From Dryococelus australis (taxonomy: Eukaryota > Arthropoda > Insecta > Phasmatodea > Phasmatidae), in assembly GCA_029891345.1 (NCBI GenBank), contig CM056994.1, positions 142,622,457 through 142,686,456 on the forward strand: a DNA stretch of 64,000 nt, in the 5' to 3' direction. Numbering within the stretch: position 1 is the first letter of the stretch; every line of letters begins with the position of its first letter. Both the position numbers and the translations under genes were made by a program. The notes under the pieces were generated by a model that was not told the DNA's origin, searched no databases, and worked only from the letters and a program-made list of their open reading frames with translations. Below, piece by piece: positions 1-10,998 of the stretch.

Positions 1-1687
1 ATTCATTAAAAGACCTGGTTAGAGAATAAATTGGACAAAGTAATGTAGCATGACCGAAGTCTACTTGAGAAGATCCCATCTTACAAATATTCGAAGTTAT
101 TAAGTATTGTTACATTAAGAGTGTATTGTTCCTTTTGACTTCGTAACATAAATTCAGAACTTTAAATGAATATTGCAATGAGGGTGAATGAGATTTGTTG
201 ACATTTGTCACTGCGATGCAGATGTCTGTCATGAATAAACAGGAAGGAGCATGAAAATATACTTAGATTAGACAACTTATGTATGAACGAGAAACAAAAT
301 ATATGAATACAACACTGGAAAATTACAATGGGGAATTGCGTAAAAAAACAGCAATTAAATACGAAAGTATAGGTATATATGTATGCCCAAAATATAGATA
401 AAACATAGAAAACAATACAGGCTAGAAACCTGCTTGAAAAAAGTTAGTACAACATTGAAAAAAATAAGTAGGAACAAGGTGGGACAACAAAACAAAGAAA
501 CGCACTCAAACACAGCATTTTACCAGGCAGGGCATAATACAAGCCAGATATGCTGTAGTCGAAAAAATATATGCACAAAACCAGCAACTTCCATGAAGGA
601 ATCGAGTCAAATAAAAGAGGACAGAATGATAAATGAGGAAAATTAATATACTATACTTGTATACGAAAAAAACTATATACGACGAACAAACACACCGAAA
701 ACGACACAGGATAGTTTCCTACTTACCCAAATAAAAGAAAACACAACTAAGAAACTCACACAATCACAGCAGTTTTTTCCAAAACCGACAGAATGTGACG
801 TTTCTGGAACTACTATCTCGAATATGCCATTATAAAAAACCGGTAACTAATTCGCAATATATTGTTTGATGAAATAGGCCCATATTATAATATTACTTCT
901 GTTATGCTTAGTGAACACTGTGTCAGGTTATTTTCATTGCCTCTTCTGTTCATGTTAAAAATAAAATGTCGGAACGAACCTATGGGATCGAATGTGAATG
1001 ACGGAAGTCGTGCAACGAGCTTTGCATTATCAAACCGTCTCCTACAGGCTCACAGTCAACTTCAATAAATGCTCCTCCGTTGGGAAATAGTAGCCCACTG
1101 CCAGCGTATTTCGCGCTGTGTCCATAAGGGACAGACCACCCCCCAATACCTTCTCCTTTCAACATCCCTTATATGCTAACCATAACCAAACAACAACATT
1201 CATTCAGCCCAGCCAGCGTCCCACATTTGAAACACCACAACGACAATACAACCTACAGCACTTTAGAACTTCTTCACATTACAGCGACTGAAAAGTCTGT
1301 TGTGTGTTCGGTGATCAAGCAAACATTTCAAGCACTACCTATTTCAGTGTTTGAGACTTTTTGTCGCGTGCGTAATGTTAAGTAATTATTCTTAAGAGTT
1401 TAATTTTGCAAATAAATAAATATTGTGTCAATTACAAGTGTACATTCGAACAAACATTTGACTACATCATGTAGAGTATTGCAGTGTTCTATATTTCATC
1501 GTACCTCACAGTTACAGCGATCATTTCTACAACTGTGATTGCCATTTTTTAATTCTGGTTCTTTGTTCTCAATTCTATCTCCAAAGTATGAACAAACTTT
1601 GTTAAATAAAGCTACAATCTTTTGAAATAACAATCATCACCGCAATCGGCACCGCACTCACTGCAAGATAGTAGTGTTAACATGTGT
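1..1687. other. AT-rich stretch, nothing recognised
   Basis: Only short ORFs of 60-70 codons are present, with AT-rich composition and no family motif. I see no transposon ends, no tRNA-like promoter and no tandem repeat. The last part, from about 1,500, leads into the decayed ATPase and may be its upstream region. Confidence 0.5.
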
Positions 1688-2400
1688 ATTATCATGCAAG
1701 ATGTTACTTGACCCATACGCATTCATGCTGAGGATGAAGCTATCTCCCACGAATCGCGACATGGAAGCCTATTTTCGAATATAGTGAGCTGCATCATCGC
1801 GGCGCCTTCGGATTGCGGCAAGATGTGTGTCCTACTGAGCCTGCTGGAAGAACCGAATGGCCTTCGGTTCGAGAACGTGTACGTTTATTCGAAATCGCTC
1901 CAGCAACCAAAATATTAGCGATTGGCACGAGTACTACAGGCTGTGAAATGCATGGGTTATTTCCCATGCAGCGATAACGAATCCATCGAACTCCGAATGA
2001 AGCACTCCGAAACTCGATATTTGTCTTCGACGAAATTGCCTGCGAGAAACAAACTTGTATTCAAGAATACTTTAGCATGGGTCGACACGTGAAAGTGGAC
2101 TGTGTATACCTCGGTCAGACTTATTCGTGAATAGCCAAACAAATGCTTCGTGACAACGCAAACATGTTTATGCAGTTTCGCATGGACTATACGAATTTAC
2201 GCCACTTTTACGATGATCATGTTAATACGGACATGACTATCATATTTCAAAGATATATGTGTCTTCTGCTGGAAAGAGAAATATGGATTTTTGACGATCG
2301 TTAAGGACTGTGTCTACATAAGGGAAGGTACAGGCGTGGGGTCGATCAACTCACGGCTGTCTGTCGAGAGTTTTCATCAGCTGGTAACCAGCAAGTGATG
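1688..2400 (+). pseudogene. Polinton-type packaging ATPase, decayed copy 1
   Basis: This is a broken copy of the FtsK/HerA (A32-like) ATPase that pumps DNA into capsids in Polintons and adintoviruses. The + strand reads PIRIHAEDE, then a glycine-rich P-loop region (GAPSDCGKM), then VLLSLLEEPNGLRFENVYV and YSKSLQQPKY, and after frameshifts KEKYGFLTIVKDCVY and GRYRRGVDQL. The same blocks occur in order on the - strand at 9.0-9.9 kb, which shows homology. The P-loop has lost the Ser/Thr after the lysine (it is Met), and there are in-frame stops (for example near 1,703 and 1,917) and at least three frameshifts, so it cannot work. The orientation is opposite to copy 2. The family call comes from the shared blocks and the better P-loop of copy 2; the packaging role is knowledge of the family. 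Confidence 0.72.
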
Positions 2401-2901
2401 TCATCAGTACCTCTTGCTACATCAATACCTTCTGCTACATCTATGGGTACCGTTTCCGCAGACGATTATAACGTCTTAGTTAATGATAGACGGAATGAGT
2501 GCAGTACTGTCGGTTTGTGCGTAAGGTATACTTGAAAGATGTTCGTGTGAAGTCGAAAAGCTTAAAAATTAACTGTCATCAGCTCTAAATACTTATGAAC
2601 ATACAACTCCTGCTACACAGAAAAGTAAACTAAATATTGAGGATGCAGCAAGCAGTGTAGCCGATCATAAAGATAGCATTGATGATGACTTTGACGAAAG
2701 TGATATTGTTGAAGACGATGATTATACCCTCGACGGTCCCGCACATTTCCTCAACGAGTTTCCTTCGACAAGTGATGTGAAGACGGCAGAAGACATGGAG
2801 TATACTGACGATATGTTTACCGAATATCCCAACAAACTTGTAGACGGACTTAAATATTTGCTTGATAGGCAACAACGTAGGGATTACTCTACCATGAAGT
2901 A
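2341..2901 (+). pseudogene. Acidic C-terminal extension downstream of ATPase copy 1
   Basis: The ATPase frame stays open from 2,341 to 2,535 (VDQLTAVCREFSSAGNQQVM and onwards). After two frame changes a long open stretch runs from 2,573 to the TAG at 2,899-2,901. It has no start codon. The 2,573 stretch is very acidic (DSIDDDFDESDIVEDDDY) and ends with a leucine- and arginine-rich tail (LVDGLKYLLDRQQRRD). Over 100 codons without a stop in AT-rich DNA suggests real former coding sequence. I do not recognise the domain. It could be the tail of the ATPase gene or a separate small structural protein. No equivalent is visible after copy 2. Confidence 0.5.
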
Positions 2902-3200
2902 GGTGGTTTCGATGATAACAGCACTTAATGATCGTGGTTATATCTGATAGTGCTTTCTTCTGAAAATGTGATTACAAAATAATAACAAATTATTACTATA
3001 AAATTATTTGTTATTCTTAATTGTTGGGTGTCGTATCCTACTGTCAGTCATTAAGTTTTTAATAGTTATTATATGTATTTAAAATATTTAATGAATTAAG
3101 CATGATGTCAGTCATGCATCATGCATGTACCTATACCATTTACTCGAATTTTTTTTTAATAGGTTGGAAAATTGCATTGGTCGTCACCTACCAAGGATGA
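2902..3200. other. AT-rich spacer
   Basis: The sequence after the acidic ORF is AT-rich, contains a short repeat of catgatg/catgcatcatgcatg at about 3,100-3,127, and shows no coding signal. Confidence 0.4.
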
Positions 3201-3213
3201 TGGCCTCCAGTAA

Positions 3214-3563
3214 TGTATAAACCAATTATAAATGAAACACATATATGGCGGCCTCCAGTAACATATAAAAAAATGTGGCTGACTCCAGTAGAATGTAAAC
3301 AAATGACGAACGAAATGCAAATATGGCTGCCTCCAGTAACATATAAATAAATATGGCTGCAACCAGTATCATGTAAACAAATGACGCACGAAAAACAAAT
3401 ATGGCAGCCTTTAATACTACATAAACAAAGATGACTGCCACCAATATGATGTAAACAAATGACGAAAGAAAAAATATAGCGGCCTCCAGTAACATATAAA
3501 CAAATATGGCTGCCATCAGTAGCATGTAAACAAATAAACCAACGAAAAAATAAAGATGGCGGA
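3214..3563. repeat. Minisatellite of about 78 bp made of alternating 48- and 30-bp subunits
   Basis: The unit alternates a longer part (atgtaaacaaatgacgaacg ... atggcggcctccagtaac) and a shorter part (ataaacaaatatggctgc ... cagta). About four and a half composite units are visible, differing by point changes and small indels. The long ORFs on the - strand here are translations of the repeat, not genes. A single related unit recurs at about 18,010-18,055. Confidence 0.8.
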
Positions 3564-4330
3564 ATGAGTATATGCGGTTGGAGTGAAGGCGAGGGATGCA
3601 CTCGTCTGCTGGGATTCGAACGGAGGTTAGTCATTTGTGTATTTTTTGAGGGGGGGGGGGGGAAGACCTCAGGGAATGCAAATTTTTATATTAATGTTTT
3701 TATGGAATTTTTAAGGGAACGTTTTGAGGGAAAAAGGGAAATTTGAGGGAACAAAGAGAAAACGGGGCCAACGGTGTCAACGAATTTTAGTTAAGAACTT
3801 TTGAAATAAAATGTAATAAAAATTTATTTTTCTACAATTTCCTAAGTCGTAAACGATTTTTAAATTAATAATTTCAATAGTAGGTCATTTATCAAATTTT
3901 GAACAGATTTTTTTTTTTTAAATTTCTTTAGGACTTTTGCATTTTCAATGTCAAAGGTCAAAGGTCATAGGTACTGATCTCTGTCTCCTGGTCACCTGGG
4001 TCTGACCCTGGGTCGTTAATCCCTGGCACCTCTGTCGCTGATCCCTGTCAGAATTTCTGGAATAAATGAGTCATTTCCATGATTCCTTAAACTTAAAAAA
4101 TATAATAATTTTTTTCAACATTTTTTAGAATATTTTAGAATTTTTGGGAATTTTGTTCATGTTTTTTTGTGTTTTTAAGTCAAAGGTCCTCGGGTCAAGG
4201 TCAAAGGTCACACGGGTCGGTAGTGAAAGGTAAATGACGTCTAAGATGGTGGTCGGGTGATGTCATAAGATGGTGGCCGGGTGGCTCCTGGCTCCTGTGC
4301 CAGACGCCGATGACCCCAACTCGCTATATC
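3564..4330 (+). repeat. Dispersed repeat block, copy 1 (direct repeat of 17.95-18.77 kb)
   Basis: After the minisatellite come a G run (3,649-3,662), stretches of agggaaaaagggaaatt, AT-rich DNA and then runs of tcaaaggtcaaggtcaaaggtca leading into aagatggtggtcgggtgatg. The same succession occurs in the same orientation at about 17,950-18,770. The two blocks lie on either side of the capsid gene cluster. I cannot tell whether they are ends of one element or copies of an unrelated dispersed repeat. Confidence 0.55.
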
Positions 4331-5230
4331 ATACTACTGACGTAGCCTACTACATATTACTTCCATCCAAATGTAATAATTTACTTACATTAAAACAAAT
4401 GAATTTAAAAATATGTGATATAAACTGGCAGGGAAAATATATCACGAATGCGTAAAATTACCCGACGCTATTGATATCAGTGTGTCCTATATCATAAGAA
4501 AATTGTACCGTTCCGGTTTTACTTGACACGTAAGACATTTTGGCTTTTTCAAAATAACATATATAACTATAATTTAACCGGAAAAACAATTCTGTTCACG
4601 GAGATCGCTACACCCGTAATGTGTCATCCATTTACAGCAAAATCATGACTCTATGCATTACCAATTGCACAATGAAAATTGGTAAAGTTACGTCACAGAA
4701 CTGTCACTGCAACATCTGACGAGGACCCAGTACTCTAAAGGGCCATACACAAGAGAGAAAGGCAAAATTTTGCGTTTTAAGGCTCGTGTGTATATGCAGC
4801 TGTTTTGGCCTGCAATGACCAGAAGCGAGGGGGCGAAGCGGGCGACACTAAAATGCATGGCTAGCGTCTCTACCTTCCTACGCACTAGGCGCGCAGTGTC
4901 TCAGTCGCTGCGCTTTACTGTGGAAATCAAATATGTAACAATGAAACCACAGATTAAACTACGCGCAGATAGTTGTGCTTTTTCCTACCGCTCAAGGTGT
5001 GCAGGGAAGCATAACTAACTCAATTTTTTTACAGTAAAATTTTCACGATATTTTCTTTTTAAATAGACATAGTACAAACAAATTAAAAGGAATAAGGGCT
5101 TGTTATTGTTTTTTTCTTCCTTTTCTAACAAAATTTCATCTTACAAGAACATTCAATGAGATGTGCGTATTTGCGCAAACAATGATTTCACACACGAGTA
5201 AATAGTTCTCTTCAGAGGTAGATTAGTATT
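4331..5230. other. Intergenic; GC-richer patch at 4,710-4,930
   Basis: Most of this stretch is AT-rich without signal. A patch of about 220 bp around 4,710-4,930 is clearly richer in GC and CpG than its surroundings and encodes only short overlapping ORFs on both strands. It may be a fragment of a dispersed repeat. No terminal repeats were found. Confidence 0.35.
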
Positions 5231-5234
5231 CCAC

Positions 5235-5925
5235 AGCGTCTTGCTCACAATGAATATCACAACCGAGACCTATTCGAACGGAACCATATGGTTGGACTGC
5301 ACGAAGACGGATGGTCGACTCGATGTATAGCTATTCATCTTGCCCGTACAATCAATATTGTGACACGATATGTGCACACGTGGATACATATACTTCATGT
5401 AGAGTAGGTACTGCTTCTGCCAGACGCACTACAGATAGTGCAGATCATCGTATCCTCCGACGTGTAGTAGTAGAACGCCACATCTAAAGTAGTAAGGTCC
5501 TACAGTTTGTGAAGCCGGCTATTCCTTTACTATGGTCTGAAAAATAAGCATTTGTCGCAGTTTGAATGAAGCTGGTTTACAGGTGTGGCGTTTGCCGTTT
5601 TCTTTTGACCGCTCGGCTTTGTGCCACATGCCGTTAATGCTACCAGGAACGTCAGCACTGAACAGAGGGATGGAAACGCATTGTGTTATTTTGTCCTGTA
5701 TATATGATGCAGGTGATGGTCGCAGCAGGGTTTGGCTCCTCAGTGAACGACGCAACGTTTATGCACTATTCGTGAACGTAAGGAGTTAGGCGTATGGTAG
5801 AGGGTGCCCGCCATCATTTATGACTTCTGGTCACGTCTCGTAGCTTTTCCGAGGTACGAGGACAGTACAGTGATATGTCAATAACATTCGGCGGCTGCAA
5901 TTTTTGTAATTTCACTCGAAATATG
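5235..5925 (+). mobile_element. Tc1-like transposase remnant (N-terminal and middle part)
   Basis: Translations in shifting frames give the expected order for a Tc1-type transposase. First comes an HTH-like block (RDLFERNHMVGLHEDGWS), then an arginine-rich stretch (TTDSADHRILRRVVVERH), then MNEAGLQVWRLPF, then DGRSRVWLLSERRN, and finally a GTRTVQ...YVNNI block just before 5,925. The third catalytic region was not found, so the 3' part is lost or unreadable. Several frameshifts and stops are present. It is an old dead copy. I found no inverted terminal repeats. Confidence 0.6.
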
Positions 5926-6440
5926 ACTGCCCAATACTGGCTATAAATGGTTCAATTTTAATAATCTGCTATATTATAACCTAAATAGTGGTTTTTTCAG
6001 GGACTTAGGTGAGGCAATTAACTAATATAGATCTAATAATGGGCCAAATTTGTCAAGAAACTGACATTATGCACATAAAATTACCAAATATTCCAGGTGA
6101 TATTGCAAATTAATTGGCATAATATTCCGTAAAAAGTGGTTAGTTATAGTTTCAGCTTCATGATTAGCAACACGAAATACTTATTCTTTGTGACAAGAAT
6201 TCTTATATATATATATGAACCGGAAAATTAAGACACGGTACTAAAAATTGTTTACGTCTGAAAATGCGCACATATATTCAGCATACTGATCCCCAGAAGT
6301 ATGTATTTTCCAATTGAACTTTGTGTTATCTACTCGTACATATGTTTGTGCTGCGACTAGTGTACGTGCTTGGAATATTTTGTAATGCCAAGTTTTTTCC
6401 AACCATCCCCCCACCCACGCACACACAACCACTAAGGTTT
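5926..6440. other. AT-rich spacer
   Basis: Nothing is recognised here beyond a short TA run at about 6,206-6,218. Confidence 0.4.
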
Positions 6441-7120
6441 GTTTGCGTGTGGCTGTTTGAACAAGTCTCGTGGCGGGATTTGGAGAGGTGACAACCGTGT
6501 TACCGGCAGAGTGGCGCTGCGCTGCGGCGGGTCCCGTAACTAACCCGGCAAACCCACTCGGACTCGCGATAGTAATGGAATGGTGATGGTGAAAACGCCT
6601 GGTGTTGGAGGGGAGTATGCGAGGGCTAGCCGTAGCGAAATGAGAGAAGGAGGTCACGGTAGAAATGGAGAGGTGGATGTTTGGTTTACCGGTGGTATTG
6701 TTACCTTGCGGAAATGTCCATTGTTGAGGCGGTGGTTGAGGGACTGAGACAGACAGATAACGAGGCGAACACGACAGTTCCCCCCCTCCCCTTTTTTGAC
6801 CAGACTGAACCTATCCTGTCTGTCTCTCTCGCACCCCATCGCTCTTTCCTCGCTGGCCCCCTGTGTGTCTGGTAATTCCAACACAAACTTGCCAGCGCGG
6901 GCGGTTCATTACGGGCCGCGCGCTGACAAGGCCTTTCCTAAACCAACAAGCCACCGAGTTCGCACGTCGGCTCGTGCGCTGGCCGGGAACAAGGACGACG
7001 CAGAGGCGAGACCAAGATAAAGATACGGACGTAGAAGGAGCGCACGCTACACTAATGCAAATACGAGGATACCTCGTCCCGCGATAACGCCTAGTGAACA
7101 CAACCGCCGTGCTACAGCAG
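6440..7120. other. GC- and CpG-rich island of unknown origin
   Basis: This block is far richer in GC and CpG than the rest of the window and has overlapping open frames on both strands (for example - 6,241-6,657 and - 6,811-7,155), as expected by chance in GC-rich DNA. A (CATCACCAT)-like stretch at about 6,575-6,592 gives a histidine run on -. There is no recognisable domain, splice arrangement or transposon end. It could be a CpG-rich promoter of a host gene or a piece of a GC-rich repeat. Confidence 0.35.
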
Positions 7121-7655
7121 CACCACGTGAGTTTGGTGTTTAATTGCACGTGCACGGAACTATGTACTGCCTTTGTTGCTTTAGAATGTGGAACTAGAAA
7201 CCCCTGGCAAACGCTGCTGCGCTACTTGATTCAAATAAGGACCAACAAGATATCAGAATGTTTGCATAAATCACACCTTCTGATATAAATAGGATTTCTT
7301 GTTAAATGCGTACTGTATTATTTCATAATTTTGTAATTATGAGTGAAATGTAATAACTTCCACGTTACTGCTAAGGTTTTAACTTGAATTACGTCTTATG
7401 GTTAACTATTGCTTTCACTGACATTTACACCAGCCACCTACTTCGTAAGGCCTGATAGTGATAACTCTAGAAATGTATTTATAAGCTTATGGAAAACTAA
7501 CTTATACAATAATTCAGTGCCCATAAATGCTAGCACTAGCATTTAAAACCATCAAAATACAAATATTTGTAAATAAATGTTTGTGCTCTCATAGCACACG
7601 ATCGTATTGAAACGCTAAGAGCTGCAGGCCTAGTTTTATTTTAAAGAGAAAGACC
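7121..7655. other. AT-rich spacer
   Basis: No gene, repeat or terminal signal seen. Confidence 0.4.
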
Positions 7656-7656
7656 C

Positions 7657-7677
7657 GTGTGTGTGTGTGTGTGTGTG

Positions 7678-7775
<98 letters not shown>

Positions 7776-7822
7776 TTTAACAATAACTTATAATATATAT
7801 ATATATACATACATATATATAT
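7657..7822. repeat. Compound microsatellite (GT)n-(TA)n
   Basis: A GT run of about 22 bp is followed by a TA run of about 90 bp and, after a short gap, a second TA/TACA run. The ORFs on both strands that encode Ile-Tyr repeats are artefacts of the microsatellite. Confidence 0.95.
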
Positions 7823-9029
7823 ACACACGAAAAACTTAAATAGTTTCAATTGAAAATGACTCAATAACAAGTGCTAGACAACGGGTTGCAATGAATTTGA
7901 CTGATTTATAAGAATTTATTTCTCAGTGTTGAGAATTCAACTATCATGAGCCAGCTACTCCCCAGTTTATTCACTAGTAAATTTTCAACCGGTTATTCAG
8001 AAAATTTATTTGAACTGATTCGGGCCTATAGTGTAATATATCGTGACGTATAAATATTTTGTTATTGTTAAAAGTGTAAAGATTATTTCCTGTTGAAAAA
8101 TTTGATGTTATTACATGAATTCCAATCAAAAAATACATTTTTGAAGGAGGACGTGTCGAATATTTAAAAGCAAACCAAATAGTAGAGTTGCACAGAAGTT
8201 TTCCATGTCGAGGCTGACGAAGTAATTAACAGGCTGTTATGAGTTAGCACTTTTAGCGACTAAATGTGCTCCCCATTTCAATACACAGTAATAACGCTTG
8301 TGTGCATAACGTCAGGGGTCGAGTGGCGACCGACACAGCAAACAAGTCGGAGTTTGTGGGCCTGTTAACACTGTCACATGGCAGATAAGAGCAATGATTG
8401 GCATACAACTAGTATCTAACTGTCCATGCAGCCTTATTTGTGGCCTCCTGCCCCACATTGAGAGGAATATTCATACAATGTTCTCACTAAACGGTCAGTT
8501 AATTTTGGACGACTTTCAATAAATTTTAAAAGACAAAACATTCGTTTACACTTCGGATATATGATTATGGCCGAAACAGGTAATGACATTTCGCTAGCTA
8601 GAATATAACTTAGAACTTCTATGGTATTGCAGAGTAAGAATCTTTCAGATTATTGAAGTAGTGCTCTATGAAGAATGGAAAATAAATTATATTTGTTTTA
8701 AGATATACTGAAGTAGAAGACAGAATATTTACATAAGTTATAAGTGATGGTAAATGTTTTTTGTAACAGCAGTCAACGGAAATGTCGTAAAAAAAAAGAC
8801 TGTAAAAAAACATTCTAATCAACACTTCCATTTCTACCGATTTTATAATACCAAGTTATCGAGTCTCAATTAGTGTCATTTAATGGCAGTTTCATTTTTA
8901 ACAGAATGCCTTTACTTAACATTTTAAAAGAAAGTTTTTCGCCAGTCAGGTTTCGAATCGAAATAAATGGATTGCAATAGTAGGAAAATGGGGACTTTGG
9001 CACAACTTCTGCATTCTTAGGATTAAATT
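7823..9029. other. AT-rich stretch, nothing recognised
   Basis: Short ORFs only. A somewhat GC-richer patch lies at 8,260-8,480. No family motif, tandem repeat or transposon end was found on either strand. Confidence 0.4.
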
Positions 9030-9895
9030 ATGAAAGTCACACCTGTATATCACCTTATCTATCATACAGTCCCTAACAATCACCAATATACCAATCTTTT
9101 AGTTCCAGCACAAGGCACACATATCTTTGAAATCTGAAAGCGTCATATCAGTATTGAAGTTATTGTTGTAAACATGGCATAATTTAATGTTGTCCATGCG
9201 AAACAGAACCAACACATTATCATTATCGCAGAGCATCTGTTTGGGTATGCGCAAATAAGTTTGGCCGAGGTACACACAGAACAAGTACACTTGTTGTCCC
9301 ATGCTAAAATATTCTTGAATACAAGTTTGTTTCTTACAGGCACTGTCATCGAAGTCAAATACGGAGTTTCGAAGAGCTTCGCTCGGTGGTATGACGGCTT
9401 CAATACCCCTGCAGGGAAATATTTCATATGTTCCACAGTTTACAGTATTCGTGCCAGTCGCTGGTATATAGATTGCTGGAGCGATTTCGAATAAACGTAC
9501 AAGTTCACGAATCTAAGACCATTCTCTTCTTTCAGCAGGCTCAGTAGGATGCACGTCTTGCCACAACCTGACATACCACAAATCAGGTCTCGCATGCTAC
9601 TAGGCAACAGGGCACCGTGACGAGATTCGTGAGAATCATCTTCATTTTCGGCATGAATGCGTATGGGTAGAGTAATATCGTGCTTGATAATAAGCATATT
9701 ACCATTGCTATCTTGTGAGTGCGGTGCGAAGTGCGGTGCTGAATGCAGAGCCGATTGTGGAGGATGCCGAGCTAATTGTGAAGTGTGCCAAGCTGATTGT
9801 AGTTGTAGAGAACCAGTGCTACAAGTTTTAGAATGTGTATTCAAAATATCACTCCGATAAAACTGCTTCTGGCAGAGTTTGGATTGTAATGGCAT
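9030..9895 (-). pseudogene. Polinton-type packaging ATPase, decayed copy 2
   Basis: This is an FtsK/HerA-type genome-packaging ATPase of the Polinton/adintovirus group. The - strand opens at 9,895 with a zinc-finger-like N-terminus (LCQKQFYRSDILNTHSKTC), then a low-complexity His/Ser/Pro stretch, then IRIHAENEDDSHESRHG. A clean Walker A (GMSGCGKT) follows, then LLSLLKEENGLRFVNLYVY. The reading stops at 9,440-9,442. After a frame change the Walker B region (SVFDFDD) and QEYFSMGQQVYLFCVYLGQT follow to FKDMCALCWN and the stop at 9,099, and the old C-terminus is still readable to about 9,030. One stop and one frameshift before Walker B mean it is dead, but it is much less decayed than copy 1. It is divergent from the X/protease/capsid genes that start 330 bp away on +. 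Confidence 0.78.
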
Positions 9896-10223
9896 TCTCG
9901 AAGTTTTTATCTTACAGGTCGTTATTTCATGTCGACATAAATTCTGCCATATGCTTTACCACAGAAGCGACACAGCAGATGTATCATTGGATCTGTACTG
10001 ATCCAAATATAGACTGACACTGAAACGAAAAAGTATAAAAGAAAAATATATATCGTTTGTAGGCCAGTTTAATTCGATTCACTGTAAAGTAAATACAGTG
10101 AAATCTGGTCGTGGGATCATCCTTTTGAAGTTATCAACGCGCTGTCTTACATGCAAGCAACGCACATTGTTGCGTACCCCTTAAAAACGATCTGGACACT
10201 AGGAAGATTCCTTATCCAACATC
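9896..10223 (+). promoter_or_regulatory. Divergent intergenic region with a TATA-like box
   Basis: This 328-bp gap lies between the - strand ATPase and the + strand X-protein gene and so must have held the promoters of both. A TATAAAAG sequence is present on + at about 10,034-10,041, roughly 190 bp before the first ATG of the X gene. The promoter role is inference from position and the one motif. Confidence 0.3.
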
Positions 10224-10553
10224 ATGAAAGCCAATGTGAATCAAGACATGAAATAACATACAAACAAAAGGCCTTCGCAGTACCCTCGAAGGACCAAAAG
10301 TAAAGGGGATAACAAGGTAGGCCTGCCTGCACTGATACCTGCGATCGGCGCTTTGGTCGGTATCACCAGGGCAGTCACGAATATCGTAAGAGTCATGAAG
10401 TGGGCGTCGAACGATCGAAAACATGTAGAGGAAACCCGCTGCCATAACAGGACATTCGAATATATCGCTATTGGTAAAAAAAAAAGACAAAGGACGCTAT
10501 ATTCGTCACCCGTATCGGGGAAGTGGAGGATCAAATGCAAGGGGGAAACATAG
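10224..10553 (+). pseudogene. Small basic X-like core protein of Polinton/adintovirus type
   Basis: Apart from one early stop (TAA at 10,254-10,256) this frame is open to 10,553. It shows a basic N-terminus, then a hydrophobic, glycine/alanine-rich segment (GLPALIPAIGALVGITRAV) and then a charged helix (RKHVEETRCHNRTFEYIAIG). Proteins of this layout sit just before the protease in insect Polinton-like elements and are compared with adenovirus core protein X; that link is from memory. At the A9 run at about 10,476-10,484 the homologous sequence moves to the frame of 10,471-10,713 (KGRYIRHPYRGSGGS), so a slip in the A run separates it from the protease part. Confidence 0.55.
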
Positions 10554-10830
10554 GAAAAAATTGAAGAAGGAAGTCAAAGTGTTTCTGCCTAGTCATCCAC
10601 TGACGAAAATGGATTTGGAACTGATGGGGCGCAAATTGAAAATATCTCATTTTTGCGGAGTATTTCCGAGCCACGCTTTGCCTCTAACCCAAAGAGAGAC
10701 TAATGTGCCATAATTAATCTGTAAACAACAGCCGGGCCAAGCACGCACTGGGTAGTTAACATAAAATGTGGCAAACATACAGAATACTACGGCAGTTTTG
10801 GGAACTGATAATATTCTGAAACAAAGAAAT
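10485..10830 (+). pseudogene. Adenain-like cysteine protease remnant
   Basis: The frame 10,471-10,713 holds a glycine-rich linker, a basic patch (RKKLKKEVKVFLP) and a protease-like N-terminus (LTKMDLELMGRKLKISHFC, then GVF). After a frame change the sequence reads CAIINL, then GPSTHWVVNIKCGK with the catalytic-type His-Trp pair, then YYGSFGN, where the acidic catalytic residue expected before SFG is a glycine. The cysteine part of the active site was not found before the capsid gene starts at 10,999. The family is the adenovirus-protease/Ulp1 type that matures capsid proteins in adenoviruses and is encoded by Polintons. It is dead by stops and residue loss. The family call rests on the THW block and on position. 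Confidence 0.55.
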
Positions 10831-10998
10831 TATACGTCATTTACACCTGAAATTATAGGTATTAATTCAGCCCCAAGGCAAAGAACTATAAATGCCCATG
10901 GACCATCGAACCAGAGATCAGTAATCTGTGAGGAAGTGTTGCACTAACACCTGAAAATGCAAAGTTTCTCCGCATCATTGGTTTAAAAGTAAATTGAA

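Noticed and set aside
3188..3634. A 148-codon ORF on - and a 99-codon ORF on - at 3,226-3,525
   Set aside because: They are translations of the alternating minisatellite and show the repeat period in the protein.
6241..6657. A 138-codon ORF on - in the CpG-rich island
   Set aside because: It has a His run and GC-rich composition but no domain, and the other strand and frames are open too, as expected by chance in GC-rich DNA.
7589..7870. A 93-codon ORF on - and a 60-codon ORF on + with Ile-Tyr repeats
   Set aside because: They are the TA microsatellite read through.
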